Source: Catenovulum sediminis
GTDB lineage: Bacteria; Pseudomonadota; Gammaproteobacteria; Enterobacterales; Alteromonadaceae
Assembly (NCBI RefSeq): GCF_040270295.1
Contig: NZ_JBELOE010000064.1
Length of the DNA: 64,000 nt
Strand: one strand, 5' to 3'
Part shown: in pieces, positions 50,995 to 59,355 of the stretch
Layout of the letters: each line of letters starts with the position of its first letter
Position numbering within the stretch: position 1 is the stretch's first letter
The notes under the pieces: model-generated
What the model was told of the DNA's origin: nothing
What the model saw: the letters and a program-made list of their open reading frames with translations, nothing else
The model's database searches: none
Made by a program: the position numbers and the translations under genes

Positions 50995-53451
50995 TTAAAA
51001 ATCGTAACGGACACGGAATGTGACACGGCGCGGCAATATTGGGCGACCAATAAAATATGCTGAGCTCGATGCATCACCACCCGCCTGACGCGGAGAACCT
51101 TCCGTAATACCTTCAGAGTCCAATAAATTAAACACGCCAACACTGGCTCTAATTGACTGATTATCTTTTAATGTAAAAGTATAACCAGCATCGAATCTGA
51201 ATAAGTTAAACGCTTCTAATTTAATGCTGTTCGCATCATTTGCGTAAGCACTTCCAGTGTAACTATGATACAAACCCGCATCCCAGCTTTCACTTTGATA
51301 TCGCAAACTGTTATTCATCGTCAGCTTTGGCTTACGAACTAATTCATTACCAATAAATGCGGCATTGCTTTCAAAATCTGAAAATTCATGATCTTGATAA
51401 GTTACGTTTGAATCCAAAAACCACTCATCGGTAATTTTAAAGTTGACTGCAGCTTCAACACCATAAGCAGAAGTCGATTGTAAGGTCACTCGCTCGACAA
51501 TAGCGCCTTGCGCATCATTTTCAAATCGAACCGAACGTCTATCATCTAAATCAGCTTTAAATAAAGCCACACTACCGGATGCTATATCCGTGAAAAACTT
51601 AATACCTAATTCAGCTTGGGTTATTGTTTCTGGTTCATAACTACTCGGTTGACCCAATTCATTGATGCTGACAGATCGAATTTCAGGAAAGAAAAAGCCT
51701 TTAGAAACATTACCATACAAATTAATCGTATCGTTTAATTTGTAAAGTGCTGCAGCTGACGCCGCAACATCACTGGCCGAAACATCAACACTTGAAAATT
51801 TGCCCGTACCGATAACAGATTGCTGAAGTGCTGGCGCAAGAGAATTGTCATCGTTGAACACAACAGCTGTTGATCCTTCTCGTGTTACCGTACCTTCAAT
51901 TTTTTCGTAGCGGAAACCTAAATCGAATGTCCACTTATCGCTATCCATTTGATCTGCGATATAAATCGCTTTTCTAACCGCACTGGCCTCGTTATTAGAA
52001 TAACTGATTGCTGGGCCGGTTACCCCATTTTGAGAAAAAGTTACCTCACTGCCCGGCTGGCCACTGATGCTACCGTCTACATCTTGCACAACTAAATCAA
52101 TTAATCTTGGTTGGTTATTAAACTCAGCTAAATAACGAGTAATAACATTATCATCCTCTGCTTCAGCACGAGAAAAGAAACTACCTATAGTGACATTATG
52201 GGTAAAATCACCCAGATCAAAACTCCTTGATAAATTGAGCTCTGTGGAAAAGTCACTCACTGGGCGCGCTCTATCAAGTATACGATTAGCAAATACAAGG
52301 GCATTTTGCTCAACCGCTTGGCCATTATCAGTATATGTGAAACTCGCATTTTCAATGCCTGGTAAATCGCGGTTTGCTAAGTATTCATCTAAAGTTTCTG
52401 GCACGTTAATTAACCCGTCGCCATCTAAGAATAAATTAAATTGATGATCATATTGCGCAAATTTAGCTTTCGCTAATACTTTCCAATCATCATTAATATA
52501 CCTGTCCAGAACAACCGAAAATGAATGACCTTGCGTGACAACACCTTCAGAAATAGGCGATTCATATCGTCCATTGGCGGTTTGATAAGCTATATTCGCC
52601 GCGCGACTAGACTGCACAGACTCAACATCTTGGCCATCATTGCCGGGAATACGCTCATGTGTTTTAGCGTCTAGCGGAAAGGGTAAGAAAAACTGAACGC
52701 TGTCGTCTATCGACTGGGCATACACTGTTAAACTGCCCGAACCATCTTCAAACTCCTTTTTTAAATTACCCCGAATTTGATGTCCTTTAGTCGGCAAACC
52801 TGTATCTAAAGGGCCTTCATCGTAACGATAAAAACCAGACATCGCATAATACAAACCGCCTTTTGAATTAACCGCCCCACTGGTTGCAAAGTCTAAACGT
52901 GTACGATTATGATCTGAAACTTCTAATTGCACTGAATGTTCAGGATCATCCGAACCGGTTTTTGAAATATAGTTAATAATACCGGCTACAGATCCTTGCC
53001 CGAATAAATTTGATACGCCCCCACGCACAAACTCAACTCGCTTGATCCCCAAATCGCTACGATAATACACATCATACGCAGAGGAATTTAAACCAAAAAC
53101 ACTTAAAGTAGGTGACCCATCATACATCAAAGGCGTAAATTGAAATTGACCGGTTGAAGGCAAGCCACGCACCTGCAGGTTAGTTGCCACTTCACCACCA
53201 CCGCCTTCAACTTTAATACCAGGTACAACCCTAAGCGCATCAGCCTGGCTGCCAGCGGATACTTTAGATAATTCAAATTCACCCAACGTCGTAACCGACT
53301 GTGGGGTATCCGCTTCTAAACGTTTTACGTTTGTACCAGTCACGATAATGGTTTCAACATCTTTTGACTTTTTTGCGTTGCTTTCTGCTGCCATTACTTG
53401 TGCTTGAAATACGCATAGTGAGATTGCAACTGCTATTGGCTTAATTTTCAT
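50995..53451 (-). CDS. TonB-dependent outer membrane receptor
   Basis: 818 residues from the ATG at 53451, with a GGAGA ribosome site; an in-frame GTG lies 18 bases upstream. Signal peptide ending QVMAAES, then a TonB box-like VETIIVTGTN and the plug domain (GIKVEGGGGEVATNLQVRGL; GVSNLFGQGSVAGIINYIS). A 22-strand-type barrel follows, ending RVTFRVRYDF with a terminal Phe. It imports a specific solute across the outer membrane using TonB energy. It is the first gene of the leftward arm, divergent from the GH63 operon, and no SusD-like partner is present, as expected outside Bacteroidetes. Confidence 0.93.
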   Translation of the reverse strand: MKIKPIAVAISLCVFQAQVMAAESNAKKSKDVETIIVTGTNVKRLEADTPQSVTTLGEFELSKVSAGSQADALRVVPGIKVEGGGGEVATNLQVRGLPSTGQFQFTPLMYDGSPTLSVFGLNSSAYDVYYRSDLGIKRVEFVRGGVSNLFGQGSVAGIINYISKTGSDDPEHSVQLEVSDHNRTRLDFATSGAVNSKGGLYYAMSGFYRYDEGPLDTGLPTKGHQIRGNLKKEFEDGSGSLTVYAQSIDDSVQFFLPFPLDAKTHERIPGNDGQDVESVQSSRAANIAYQTANGRYESPISEGVVTQGHSFSVVLDRYINDDWKVLAKAKFAQYDHQFNLFLDGDGLINVPETLDEYLANRDLPGIENASFTYTDNGQAVEQNALVFANRILDRARPVSDFSTELNLSRSFDLGDFTHNVTIGSFFSRAEAEDDNVITRYLAEFNNQPRLIDLVVQDVDGSISGQPGSEVTFSQNGVTGPAISYSNNEASAVRKAIYIADQMDSDKWTFDLGFRYEKIEGTVTREGSTAVVFNDDNSLAPALQQSVIGTGKFSSVDVSASDVAASAAALYKLNDTINLYGNVSKGFFFPEIRSVSINELGQPSSYEPETITQAELGIKFFTDIASGSVALFKADLDDRRSVRFENDAQGAIVERVTLQSTSAYGVEAAVNFKITDEWFLDSNVTYQDHEFSDFESNAAFIGNELVRKPKLTMNNSLRYQSESWDAGLYHSYTGSAYANDANSIKLEAFNLFRFDAGYTFTLKDNQSIRASVGVFNLLDSEGITEGSPRQAGGDASSSAYFIGRPILPRRVTFRVRYDF

Positions 53452-53488
53452 GGTCTTTCTCCGATTCACCTTTAGTACCTAATCTGAG

Positions 53489-53516
53489 TTTAATTAACGC
53501 GCATTTGTTAATTAAA
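53489..53516. promoter_or_regulatory. perfect palindrome, probable ROK operator
   Basis: TTTAATTAAC (53489-53498), an 8-base spacer, and GTTAATTAAA (53507-53516): a perfect 10-bp inverted repeat in the divergent region between the TonB receptor and GH63 genes. Size and A/T-rich arms fit a dimeric repressor of the NagC/Mlc type. Confidence 0.6.
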
Positions 53517-53558
53517 GGTTTAAATAACATTACACAATCTTAGTAAAGCACTAAAAAA

Positions 53559-53587
53559 GGTTGATTTCAACTCTTTTTGGGTATAAT
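53559..53587 (+). promoter_or_regulatory. promoter of the GH63 operon
   Basis: A perfect -10 (TATAAT, 53582-53587) with a possible -35 GGTTGA at 53559 (17-base spacer) or TTGATT at 53561 (15-base spacer). The palindrome lies about 45 bases upstream of the -35. Confidence 0.65.
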
Positions 53588-53651
53588 TTAGTGTTTAACT
53601 TGTACACACAATCTAAATATAGACCCAAAATGGTTATAAAGAGGAAATAGA

Positions 53652-54920
53652 ATGAAACTTTCAACCTATCAAAGCACGGCTAAAGAGATTTTAAAGATAA
53701 ACGACTTTGGCGGTTACACAGTACCGACTAAAGGTTTATACCCGTTTCAATGGAATTGGGACTCAGCGATTACAGCATTAGGTTGGATGTATGTAGATGA
53801 AAAACGAGCCTGGAAAGAAATAGAAATGCTGATTGCGGGCCAGTGGCAAAACGGTATGTTACCGCATATTATTTTCCACCAAGAATCAGATACTTACTTC
53901 CCAGGACCGGATGTTTGGGGCGCTGGCGAGAAACTACATAGTACCTCTATTTCTCAACCACCCATCGTTGCGAGTATGATGCTGGAGATGGCCGCTATCG
54001 CCACCGATAAACAGTTGTTAGAAAGCAAACTAAAAGCAATGTTACCCGCCATTGTTGATTATCACTTGTGGTGGTATCGCGATCGTGATCCTCAAAATAC
54101 AGGATTAGTTGTTTCATACCATCCTTGGGAATCGGGTATGGATAACAGCCCTGCATGGGATGATGCGTTGGCAGCCGTACCACAAGTTGACTGGGCGTAT
54201 CAAAGACGCGACCTTAATCATGTAGATAGCGATCAAAGACCACACAAATCACAATACGACAGATACTTATATTTGGTCGACTTTTTCAAAAAATCTAACT
54301 TTGATGCGCAAATTATCTATCAAGATTGCCCATACAAGGTACAAGATATTGGCATCATCGCCATGTTATACAAGGCGACGCTTGATCTTCTAACCTTATG
54401 TCAACAATTCAACATTGAGCATCCGGGCTTAGAGCAACTATCAACAGAGCTAAAACTGACAGAACAAGCGATTGATCAATTATGGTCTGATGAAACCCAG
54501 TTTTACCATAGCCGAAATGCTGTTACGCATGAACTTTGTTTAGACCAAACCTCAGCAGGGTTTATGACTGTATACGCAGGTTTGTGTGCTCCTGAAAAAA
54601 CACAAATCTTAACTGAATGCGCACAAAAGTGGGCGAATAGCAGCCAATACAGCTTAGCATCAACGATACCTAGCAGTGAAAAATACGAGCCACAAAGATA
54701 CTGGCGCGGGCCCATTTGGTTACATATTAACTGGATGATTGCGCAAGGTTTTGAAAGCTCCAATCAAGGTTTTATTGCAGAGAAACTTCAACAAGATGCG
54801 CGGGCACTTCTAGAAAAATCGGGCTTCTTTGAATATTTTCATGCAGACAGCGGGCAAGGCTGCGGTGGTGATAATTTTTCTTGGACAGCCGCAATTGCAC
54901 TTCATTGGCTACTAAAATAA
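53652..54920 (+). CDS. GH63 mannosyl-/glucosylglycerate hydrolase-like enzyme
   Basis: 422 residues, no signal peptide, so cytoplasmic. An (alpha/alpha)6-barrel glycosidase with motifs of the bacterial GH63 mannosylglycerate/glucosylglycerate hydrolases: FQWNWDSAITALGW (31-45), QWQNGMLPHIIFH (64-76), YFPGPDVWG, SISQPPIVA, SYHPWESGMDNSPAWD (155-170) and a C-terminal RYWRGPIWLHINWM. Asp164 and Glu394 lie at the positions expected for the catalytic acid and base. It would release D-glycerate and mannose (or glucose). The glycerate kinase and mannose-isomerase-like genes in the same locus support this substrate. Other short alpha-glycosides cannot be excluded. GAGG ribosome site upstream. Confidence 0.82.
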   Translation: MKLSTYQSTAKEILKINDFGGYTVPTKGLYPFQWNWDSAITALGWMYVDEKRAWKEIEMLIAGQWQNGMLPHIIFHQESDTYFPGPDVWGAGEKLHSTSISQPPIVASMMLEMAAIATDKQLLESKLKAMLPAIVDYHLWWYRDRDPQNTGLVVSYHPWESGMDNSPAWDDALAAVPQVDWAYQRRDLNHVDSDQRPHKSQYDRYLYLVDFFKKSNFDAQIIYQDCPYKVQDIGIIAMLYKATLDLLTLCQQFNIEHPGLEQLSTELKLTEQAIDQLWSDETQFYHSRNAVTHELCLDQTSAGFMTVYAGLCAPEKTQILTECAQKWANSSQYSLASTIPSSEKYEPQRYWRGPIWLHINWMIAQGFESSNQGFIAEKLQQDARALLEKSGFFEYFHADSGQGCGGDNFSWTAAIALHWLLK

Positions 54921-54932
54921 GGAGTTCATCTT

Positions 54933-56120
54933 ATGTATCGCCAATTTGAACTCTCTGTAGAGCAAACTTGTGATGTCGCTAATGCGTTTTATCAGGCCGT
55001 GTTAAATTTATCTGATAATACCGCCAGCTCATTACAATTTTTGCCTAACTATATTAGCTGTAAATCCAGTCAAGGACAGGAAACCATCTATGTGCTTGAT
55101 ATTGGTGGCTCAAACGTTCGCGCTAGCTTGGCTCATTTTGAGAACGGGCAATTAATTAAAATTGACCCGGCTATAGAAGCCCGTATGCCTTGGCAAAGAG
55201 GCATACGTTTTAGCCTAGACGAATTTTTAAAAATTCAATGCGACCTGCTTAACCGACTAAATAGAAGCGATGTAACCACTTTAGGTTATTGCTTTTCATA
55301 TCCAACTAAAAATCAACCAAATGGCGACAGTCGTTTGGTTAGATGGACAAAGGGCATTGATATACCCGGCACAGAAAATCAGCTGATGGGCAAATTATTA
55401 ACCGACTACTTCAGCAAGCATTATGGCAAAACTATACAACAAGTTAATTTAGTCAATGATTCAGTTGCTTGTTTGTTAAGTGGTTTAAGTCAATCACCGG
55501 TCGATAGTTATTTAGGTTTAATTGCCGGCACAGGCGCAAATTTAGCGACATTTTTTCCAGTAGAGCAGACACTGCAAGCGGTTAATTTAGAATCGGGTAG
55601 TTTTGCACCGCCACACTTAAATCAGTTTGACGAAATGCTTGATCAAAGCTCAGATAAGCTGGGCCATCAATTGTTTGAAAAAGCATCTGGAGGGATGTAC
55701 TTAGCCCATTTATTTAATCTTGCCCACCCAGAGGTGAATTTAGATATTAGTCAAGGCGCCGCAGGATTATCTGTGTTATTTAATTCAAATTTAACCCGTA
55801 AAATACATAAACAATGCATAGCCCGCATTTACACTCGAGCTGCGCATTTGGTTGCGGCTAAATTAGCGGGTATGATCAAATTTCATTGGATTCAAAACCG
55901 CAGCAGAACTTTCAGAATTACCGCTGAAGGCGGGCTATTCTGGAGCCAATTAACGCCTGATTTAAAATTTAAACCATTGGTTGAACGTCAAGTTAGATGT
56001 ATCCTCCAGCAATTATTAGTTGAGCCTTGTTCATTTGAGATTTGCAAAATTGAGAATGCCAATCTAATTGGTGCGGCGTATGCCACCCGCAATGATTTGA
56101 AGGTGCGTAACGATGCCTGA
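54933..56120 (+). CDS. hexokinase-family sugar kinase
   Basis: 395 residues of the hexokinase fold, closer in motif order to eukaryotic-type hexokinase than to ROK glucokinase. It has a phosphate-1 loop (VLDIGGSNVRASLA), a sugar-binding segment (CFSYPTKNQ; TKGIDIPGTE), the catalytic region VNDSVACLLSG, phosphate-2 (IAGTGANLATF), NLESGSF and EKASGGMYLAHLF, and a C-terminal adenosine motif (AEGGLFWSQ). It would phosphorylate mannose, glucose or fructose released in this pathway. It starts 12 bases after the GH63 gene and overlaps the next gene by 8 bases. Confidence 0.85.
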   Translation: MYRQFELSVEQTCDVANAFYQAVLNLSDNTASSLQFLPNYISCKSSQGQETIYVLDIGGSNVRASLAHFENGQLIKIDPAIEARMPWQRGIRFSLDEFLKIQCDLLNRLNRSDVTTLGYCFSYPTKNQPNGDSRLVRWTKGIDIPGTENQLMGKLLTDYFSKHYGKTIQQVNLVNDSVACLLSGLSQSPVDSYLGLIAGTGANLATFFPVEQTLQAVNLESGSFAPPHLNQFDEMLDQSSDKLGHQLFEKASGGMYLAHLFNLAHPEVNLDISQGAAGLSVLFNSNLTRKIHKQCIARIYTRAAHLVAAKLAGMIKFHWIQNRSRTFRITAEGGLFWSQLTPDLKFKPLVERQVRCILQQLLVEPCSFEICKIENANLIGAAYATRNDLKVRNDA

Positions 56121-57282
56121 TAATAATTTAGTTCCTGATAATAATTTAGTTAGAGCGCAGTTATCCAGATACATCGACTGGGTCAAAAACCAAGCCATTC
56201 CGTTTAGTCTCAGTGAGGGGTTTAATACTGAAACAGGCGCTTTTTATGAGCATATTTTAGCCAATGGCATGGCAAACAAAAAAGCAAACATGCGCGTTAG
56301 AGTGCAGGCAAGACAACAGTTTGTCATATGCTATGCAACAGACCGAGGCTGGCTAAAAGACGTCCAAGTTTACAGTGATAAAGTTAACCGGTTTTTATTA
56401 GAGAGTGGAAAAAGCCCAAAAAATGAAGCTCTGTTTGCGCACTTAGTTTCACCCGAAAAAATGTTACTGGATGATAAAATTGATTTATACGACAGTGCAT
56501 TTCACTTACTCGGGTTTGCTTGGCGCTACAAAGTATTTAACGACAAAACGGCGCTCGACAATGCACAAAAGCTTGTCAGTCAATTAGATATCTTGTTCAA
56601 AGGTCATGCAGGTGGCTGGAACGAAGGCGATTATGCAACCCATTGGCGTCGGCAAAATCCGCACATGCATTTATTTGAAGCCTTCTTGGCGTTATATGAA
56701 GCCACAAATCAAGCTAAATGGCTTGCCCGTGCTGCCGAAATATATAGCTTATTTGAACAAGTCTTTTTTGATCATAAAAACACTGTGTTGCTTGAGTTTT
56801 TTGAGCGAGATTGGCGACCTTTTAATGGCCAAGGTGGCAAAATTGTTGAGCCCGGCCATATGTTGGAATGGGTGTGGTTATTAAAAAAATACCAGTCATT
56901 TACTGGTAGCCCCGTCGATAGCTATTGCCGTAGTTTGTTTCAAAATGCTATTGAACTAGGCTTAAATACCTCTACCGGATTATTTCACGATCAAATTACA
57001 CCCAGCGGCAGAGCAATTAGCCACACACACAGGTGTTGGTCATTAACTGAATATTTAAAAGCCTCCATTGCATTAGTTAATGATGCGCAAATTGACACTG
57101 ACAGCCATATTGTTAAATCAATTGAAGCCATATTTAAATACTATATAACCAACGAATCGAGCGGACTATATGTAGATTGCATCGACAAATCTGGCGCGGT
57201 TTTAGATGATAAAGTGCAAACCAGTACTTTGTATCACCTTGTGCTAGCTGCAGGCGAAGCTGAGAAATATTTAACGACTTAA
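56113..57282 (+). CDS. AGE-family sugar isomerase (mannose isomerase-like)
   Basis: 389 residues of the N-acylglucosamine 2-epimerase superfamily. Motifs: ARQQFVICYATDRGW, DLYDSAFHLLGFAW, WRRQNPHMHLFEAFLALYEAT, EPGHMLEWVWLL and HRCWSLTEYLKA. The His and Arg residues match the aldose-ketose isomerase branch (mannose to fructose, or mannose-6-phosphate to fructose-6-phosphate) better than the GlcNAc epimerases. It overlaps the hexokinase gene by 8 bases. The N-terminus has a tandem duplication (PDNNLV PDNNLV), an 18-base repeat. It would bring mannose from the GH63 step into glycolysis. Confidence 0.82.
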   Translation: MPDNNLVPDNNLVRAQLSRYIDWVKNQAIPFSLSEGFNTETGAFYEHILANGMANKKANMRVRVQARQQFVICYATDRGWLKDVQVYSDKVNRFLLESGKSPKNEALFAHLVSPEKMLLDDKIDLYDSAFHLLGFAWRYKVFNDKTALDNAQKLVSQLDILFKGHAGGWNEGDYATHWRRQNPHMHLFEAFLALYEATNQAKWLARAAEIYSLFEQVFFDHKNTVLLEFFERDWRPFNGQGGKIVEPGHMLEWVWLLKKYQSFTGSPVDSYCRSLFQNAIELGLNTSTGLFHDQITPSGRAISHTHRCWSLTEYLKASIALVNDAQIDTDSHIVKSIEAIFKYYITNESSGLYVDCIDKSGAVLDDKVQTSTLYHLVLAAGEAEKYLTT

Positions 57283-57301
57283 GTGTCATTTATATTATCT
57301 C

Positions 57302-57718
57302 TCAAATAAAAGTTTGTGGAAGAAGGTTAAAGCGCTCTGATAGTTTACGAATATGATTTAGGTTCAATGGGCGCTTTCCATTTAATATCATTGAAACAAG
57401 ACTTTTTTTACCAATTTCATTTTCAAAATCGGTAGTATTAAGTTTGTACTGATCCATTAAAACAGATAACGCCGCAACGCCTGAATTCAGTTGTTTCAAT
57501 TCATCATTAAACGCTTGAAACTCGTCGGCTGTATTTTCATATTTTTCAATGCTCATGGATAGCATATCAATTAGTGGCTCGTGCCGATCATAATCTTCAA
57601 TAAGCTGTTCCATTAACTCTAAAGCTTGGCCATGTTCAGTCGCGTTTTTAATTTTAATGATAAAACTCGCCTCTGCTGCAATATGGCTTAAGCCTTGTTC
57701 AATTCGCTGTAGGTTCAT
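57302..57718 (-). CDS. higA: HigA-like antitoxin
   Basis: 138 residues. The N-terminal half is helical (GLSHIAAEASFIIKIKNATEHGQALELMEQLIEDYDRHEPLIDMLS). The C-terminal half is a helix-turn-helix (DFENEIGKKSLVSMILNGKRPLNLNHIRKLSERF) of the HigA branch. The sequence matches antitoxins of higBA pairs, where higB precedes and overlaps higA by ATGA. That overlap is kept here, but only the last 20 codons of higB remain. The gene appears intact, and it may be an autoregulator left behind. Confidence 0.85.
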   Translation of the reverse strand: MNLQRIEQGLSHIAAEASFIIKIKNATEHGQALELMEQLIEDYDRHEPLIDMLSMSIEKYENTADEFQAFNDELKQLNSGVAALSVLMDQYKLNTTDFENEIGKKSLVSMILNGKRPLNLNHIRKLSERFNLLPQTFI

Positions 57719-57777
57719 AATTCACCTCTTGCATATTTTTCACATAATTTGTCATAATCAGGGTGATTAACGACATG
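57715..57777 (-). pseudogene. higB: higB toxin C-terminal remnant
   Basis: The third frame reads HVVNHPDYDKLCEKYARGEL then TGA, a characteristic HigB C-terminus, and overlaps the higA start (ATGA). Everything upstream has been replaced by an unrelated gene fragment; the breakpoint is at about 57778. Confidence 0.8.
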
Positions 57778-58037
57778 TGACCCATAGTAAATTTTGGAAA
57801 TGGATAAACAGCGGAAGTAAAATCAACATCGATGAATGGGACAACTGAAATTAGAGCTTTTTCTACTCCATTAATTTCGACAGTATCCAATTTAAAACGA
57901 TCTGGGAAAAGCCCATCAAACCTTGAAGGATCTACTGCGTAAGTAATTATCGCAAAGTGCTTAAGTTTGCATAGAACATCAATCCCTTTTGGTGAAGGTC
58001 TTGAATGTAGGTAATCGCTTAACTTTAGTGAATCCAA
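57778..58037 (-). pseudogene. DUF2071 (YqjF-like) N-terminal fragment
   Basis: About 86 residues: KGIDVLCKLKHFAIITYAVDPSRFDGLFPDRF and INGVEKALISVVPFIDVDFTS, then FTMG. This is the start of a DUF2071 protein (normally about 240 residues). It then runs out of frame into the higB remnant. The only possible start is a TTG that lies in the attC-like core (GTTGGAT), as expected for a cassette gene beginning at the recombination site. Confidence 0.7.
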
Positions 58038-58140
58038 CGCCTAATCCCCCTAGAAATATAGCGCTTAACATATAGAGATTTTATAAGCGCTTTGGCCGAA
58101 GGCCAGCGAGTAAAATTCCCACCATGATGTTTTTGTTATA
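58032..58140 (-). repeat. attC-like site 1
   Basis: On the minus strand it runs from TTATAAC to GTTGGAT (a GTTRRRY match), with a second candidate GTTAAGC at 58063-58069. The middle is a long imperfect hairpin: ATTTTA-CTCGCTGGCC-TTC-GGCCAAAGCG...TAAAAT. The stretch 58076-58119 is nearly identical to attC-like site 2. Confidence 0.6.
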
Positions 58141-58324
58141 AAGAACTGCTGCTAGCAGTAGCATCTTTATATCCTTCTGAAACCCCTGATATAAAATCTT
58201 CACCAGCTAAGCCAATTAGCAGCACTATTGATGCTAAAAGCATAATGTTTCGTTTGTTTGCTTTATACCCGATGAACATTAAAACAACGAACAATACAAA
58301 ACTAATAATTTCTACCCAATACAT
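58136..58324 (-). CDS. small membrane protein, cassette gene
   Basis: 62 residues with two membrane helices (IISFVLFVVLMFIGYKA and IMLLASIVLLIGLAG) and a short polar tail ending ASSSSL. GGA ribosome site before ATG. No family recognised. It sits between two attC-like sites as a single-gene cassette. Confidence 0.6.
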   Translation of the reverse strand: MYWVEIISFVLFVVLMFIGYKANKRNIMLLASIVLLIGLAGEDFISGVSEGYKDATASSSSL

Positions 58325-58364
58325 TTAACTTCCTTTTTAATTTCAACTTAATTTAACTTTGCTT

Positions 58365-58440
58365 TAAAACGCCTTTAATGGATTAATACAAAAACAGGCT
58401 TGTGGTGAGACCACTATAAGAGAGCCTCGATATGTGTTAT
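58365..58440 (-). repeat. possible attC-like site
   Basis: After the Nudix stop, the minus strand reads ATAAC, then AGGCT...GTGGT-CTC-ACCAC-A-AGCCT (nested stems), then GCGTTTTAA. Size and structure fit attC; the right core deviates from GTTRRRY. Confidence 0.4.
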
Positions 58441-58891
58441 GTTCTTGATGGGGTTGACAGTATTTTTGATAACAAATCTGGTAAAAATTCAGGAAGAAAT
58501 GTTCCTACAGGCTCTTCCTGCATTTCTCCTAGCGACCACCATTTCCATTTTTGAATTGTGCTCTTTTCTTCTTCTGTCCATTGAGCTGAGTATATCTCGT
58601 TTTCGGACAAGCATTTGACTAGATAATATTCTTCTTTCCATATTGCGGGAACTGACCTTGCTACAGCAAAAATATCTTCTCGTTGCATTACGCGATCTCC
58701 GATTTTATTCTTTAAGCCAGTTTCTTCATATAGTTCTCTTTGGGCAGCATCTAAATACGTTTCATTTTTTACAGCTCTCCACCAGCTGTAGCCGAAAAGG
58801 GGGCCGGTTTGTGTTCATCTTTATACTGAAACAATAACAGTTCACCCAGTTCATTTATTATCATTAACCTAGAACAATATCTTGTATCCAT
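58437..58891 (-). pseudogene. frameshifted NUDIX hydrolase
   Basis: Two frames together make one NUDIX protein. The first, from 58891, reads SRLMIINELGELLLFQYKDEHKPAPFSATAGGEL then a stop. The second, in another frame, reads NETYLDAAQRELYEETGLKNKIGDRVMQRED, which carries the catalytic REL..EETG part of the NUDIX box. The shift falls inside the box, between GGEL and the rest, in an A-rich tract (TAAAAAATG near 58770), so the gene is probably inactive. The C-terminal frame could still be translated from an internal ATG (58688) but lacks the catalytic box. Confidence 0.75.
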
Positions 58892-58942
58892 TTTTCTGTC
58901 TTCAGTATTTCGGTTGCAGTCACGGTTGGTTTTATCTTTTGT

Positions 58943-59215
58943 CTATTTGGTGGAGGGATGCTTAATGAAAACCTCTAGGCTATTACACAAGGCGTCTAGC
59001 TCTTCCTGCAATGACTCACTCTTTACTTCCCGAATTGATCTACAGAGGTCACCAAGAATAATTTCTAACCAATACTTTTCGATATGAACGATATGAAAAC
59101 CTCGTTTACCTGATATTGGCAAAAAAATTTCTTCTTGGTCTGGAAATGGGTATCCGTATTTCAAGATTAATTTTGCTTCTCTCCCTGTAATTTCGATTTC
59201 GATATTGTCTGACAT
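58943..59215 (-). CDS. hypothetical cassette protein
   Basis: 90 residues, soluble, acidic at both ends (MSDNIEIEITGREAKLILKYG; SLQEELDALCNSLEVFI). A central beta stretch (GFHIVHIEKYWLEIILGDL) is followed by helices. No family recognised. It is followed (5' side) by the best-conserved attC-like site. Confidence 0.6.
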   Translation of the reverse strand: MSDNIEIEITGREAKLILKYGYPFPDQEEIFLPISGKRGFHIVHIEKYWLEIILGDLCRSIREVKSESLQEELDALCNSLEVFIKHPSTK

Positions 59216-59237
59216 AATGATACTCGTTAAAAATTTA

Positions 59238-59333
59238 ATGCGTTGAATATGGAGATTTTAGTAGCGCTTTGGCCGAAGGCCAGCGAGTAAAATTTCCAGT
59301 GAGTTTACGAACAATATTATTTATTTGTTATAA
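59238..59333 (-). repeat. attC-like site 2
   Basis: On the minus strand: TTATAAC ... ATTTTACTCGCTGGCC-TTC-GGCCAAAGCGCTACTAAAAT ... CAACGC. The hairpin core (59253-59297) matches site 1 with only a few differences, the clearest sign of a repeated recombination site here. Confidence 0.6.
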
Positions 59334-59355
59334 GCCCTTACCCTGTTTAACCTTC

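Noticed and set aside
53652..54920. Trehalase (GH37) as identity of the GH63-type gene
   Set aside because: Trehalase signature motifs are not visible, while the HPWESGxDNSP and YFPGPDVWG motifs and the glycerate kinase neighbour favour the glycosylglycerate hydrolases.
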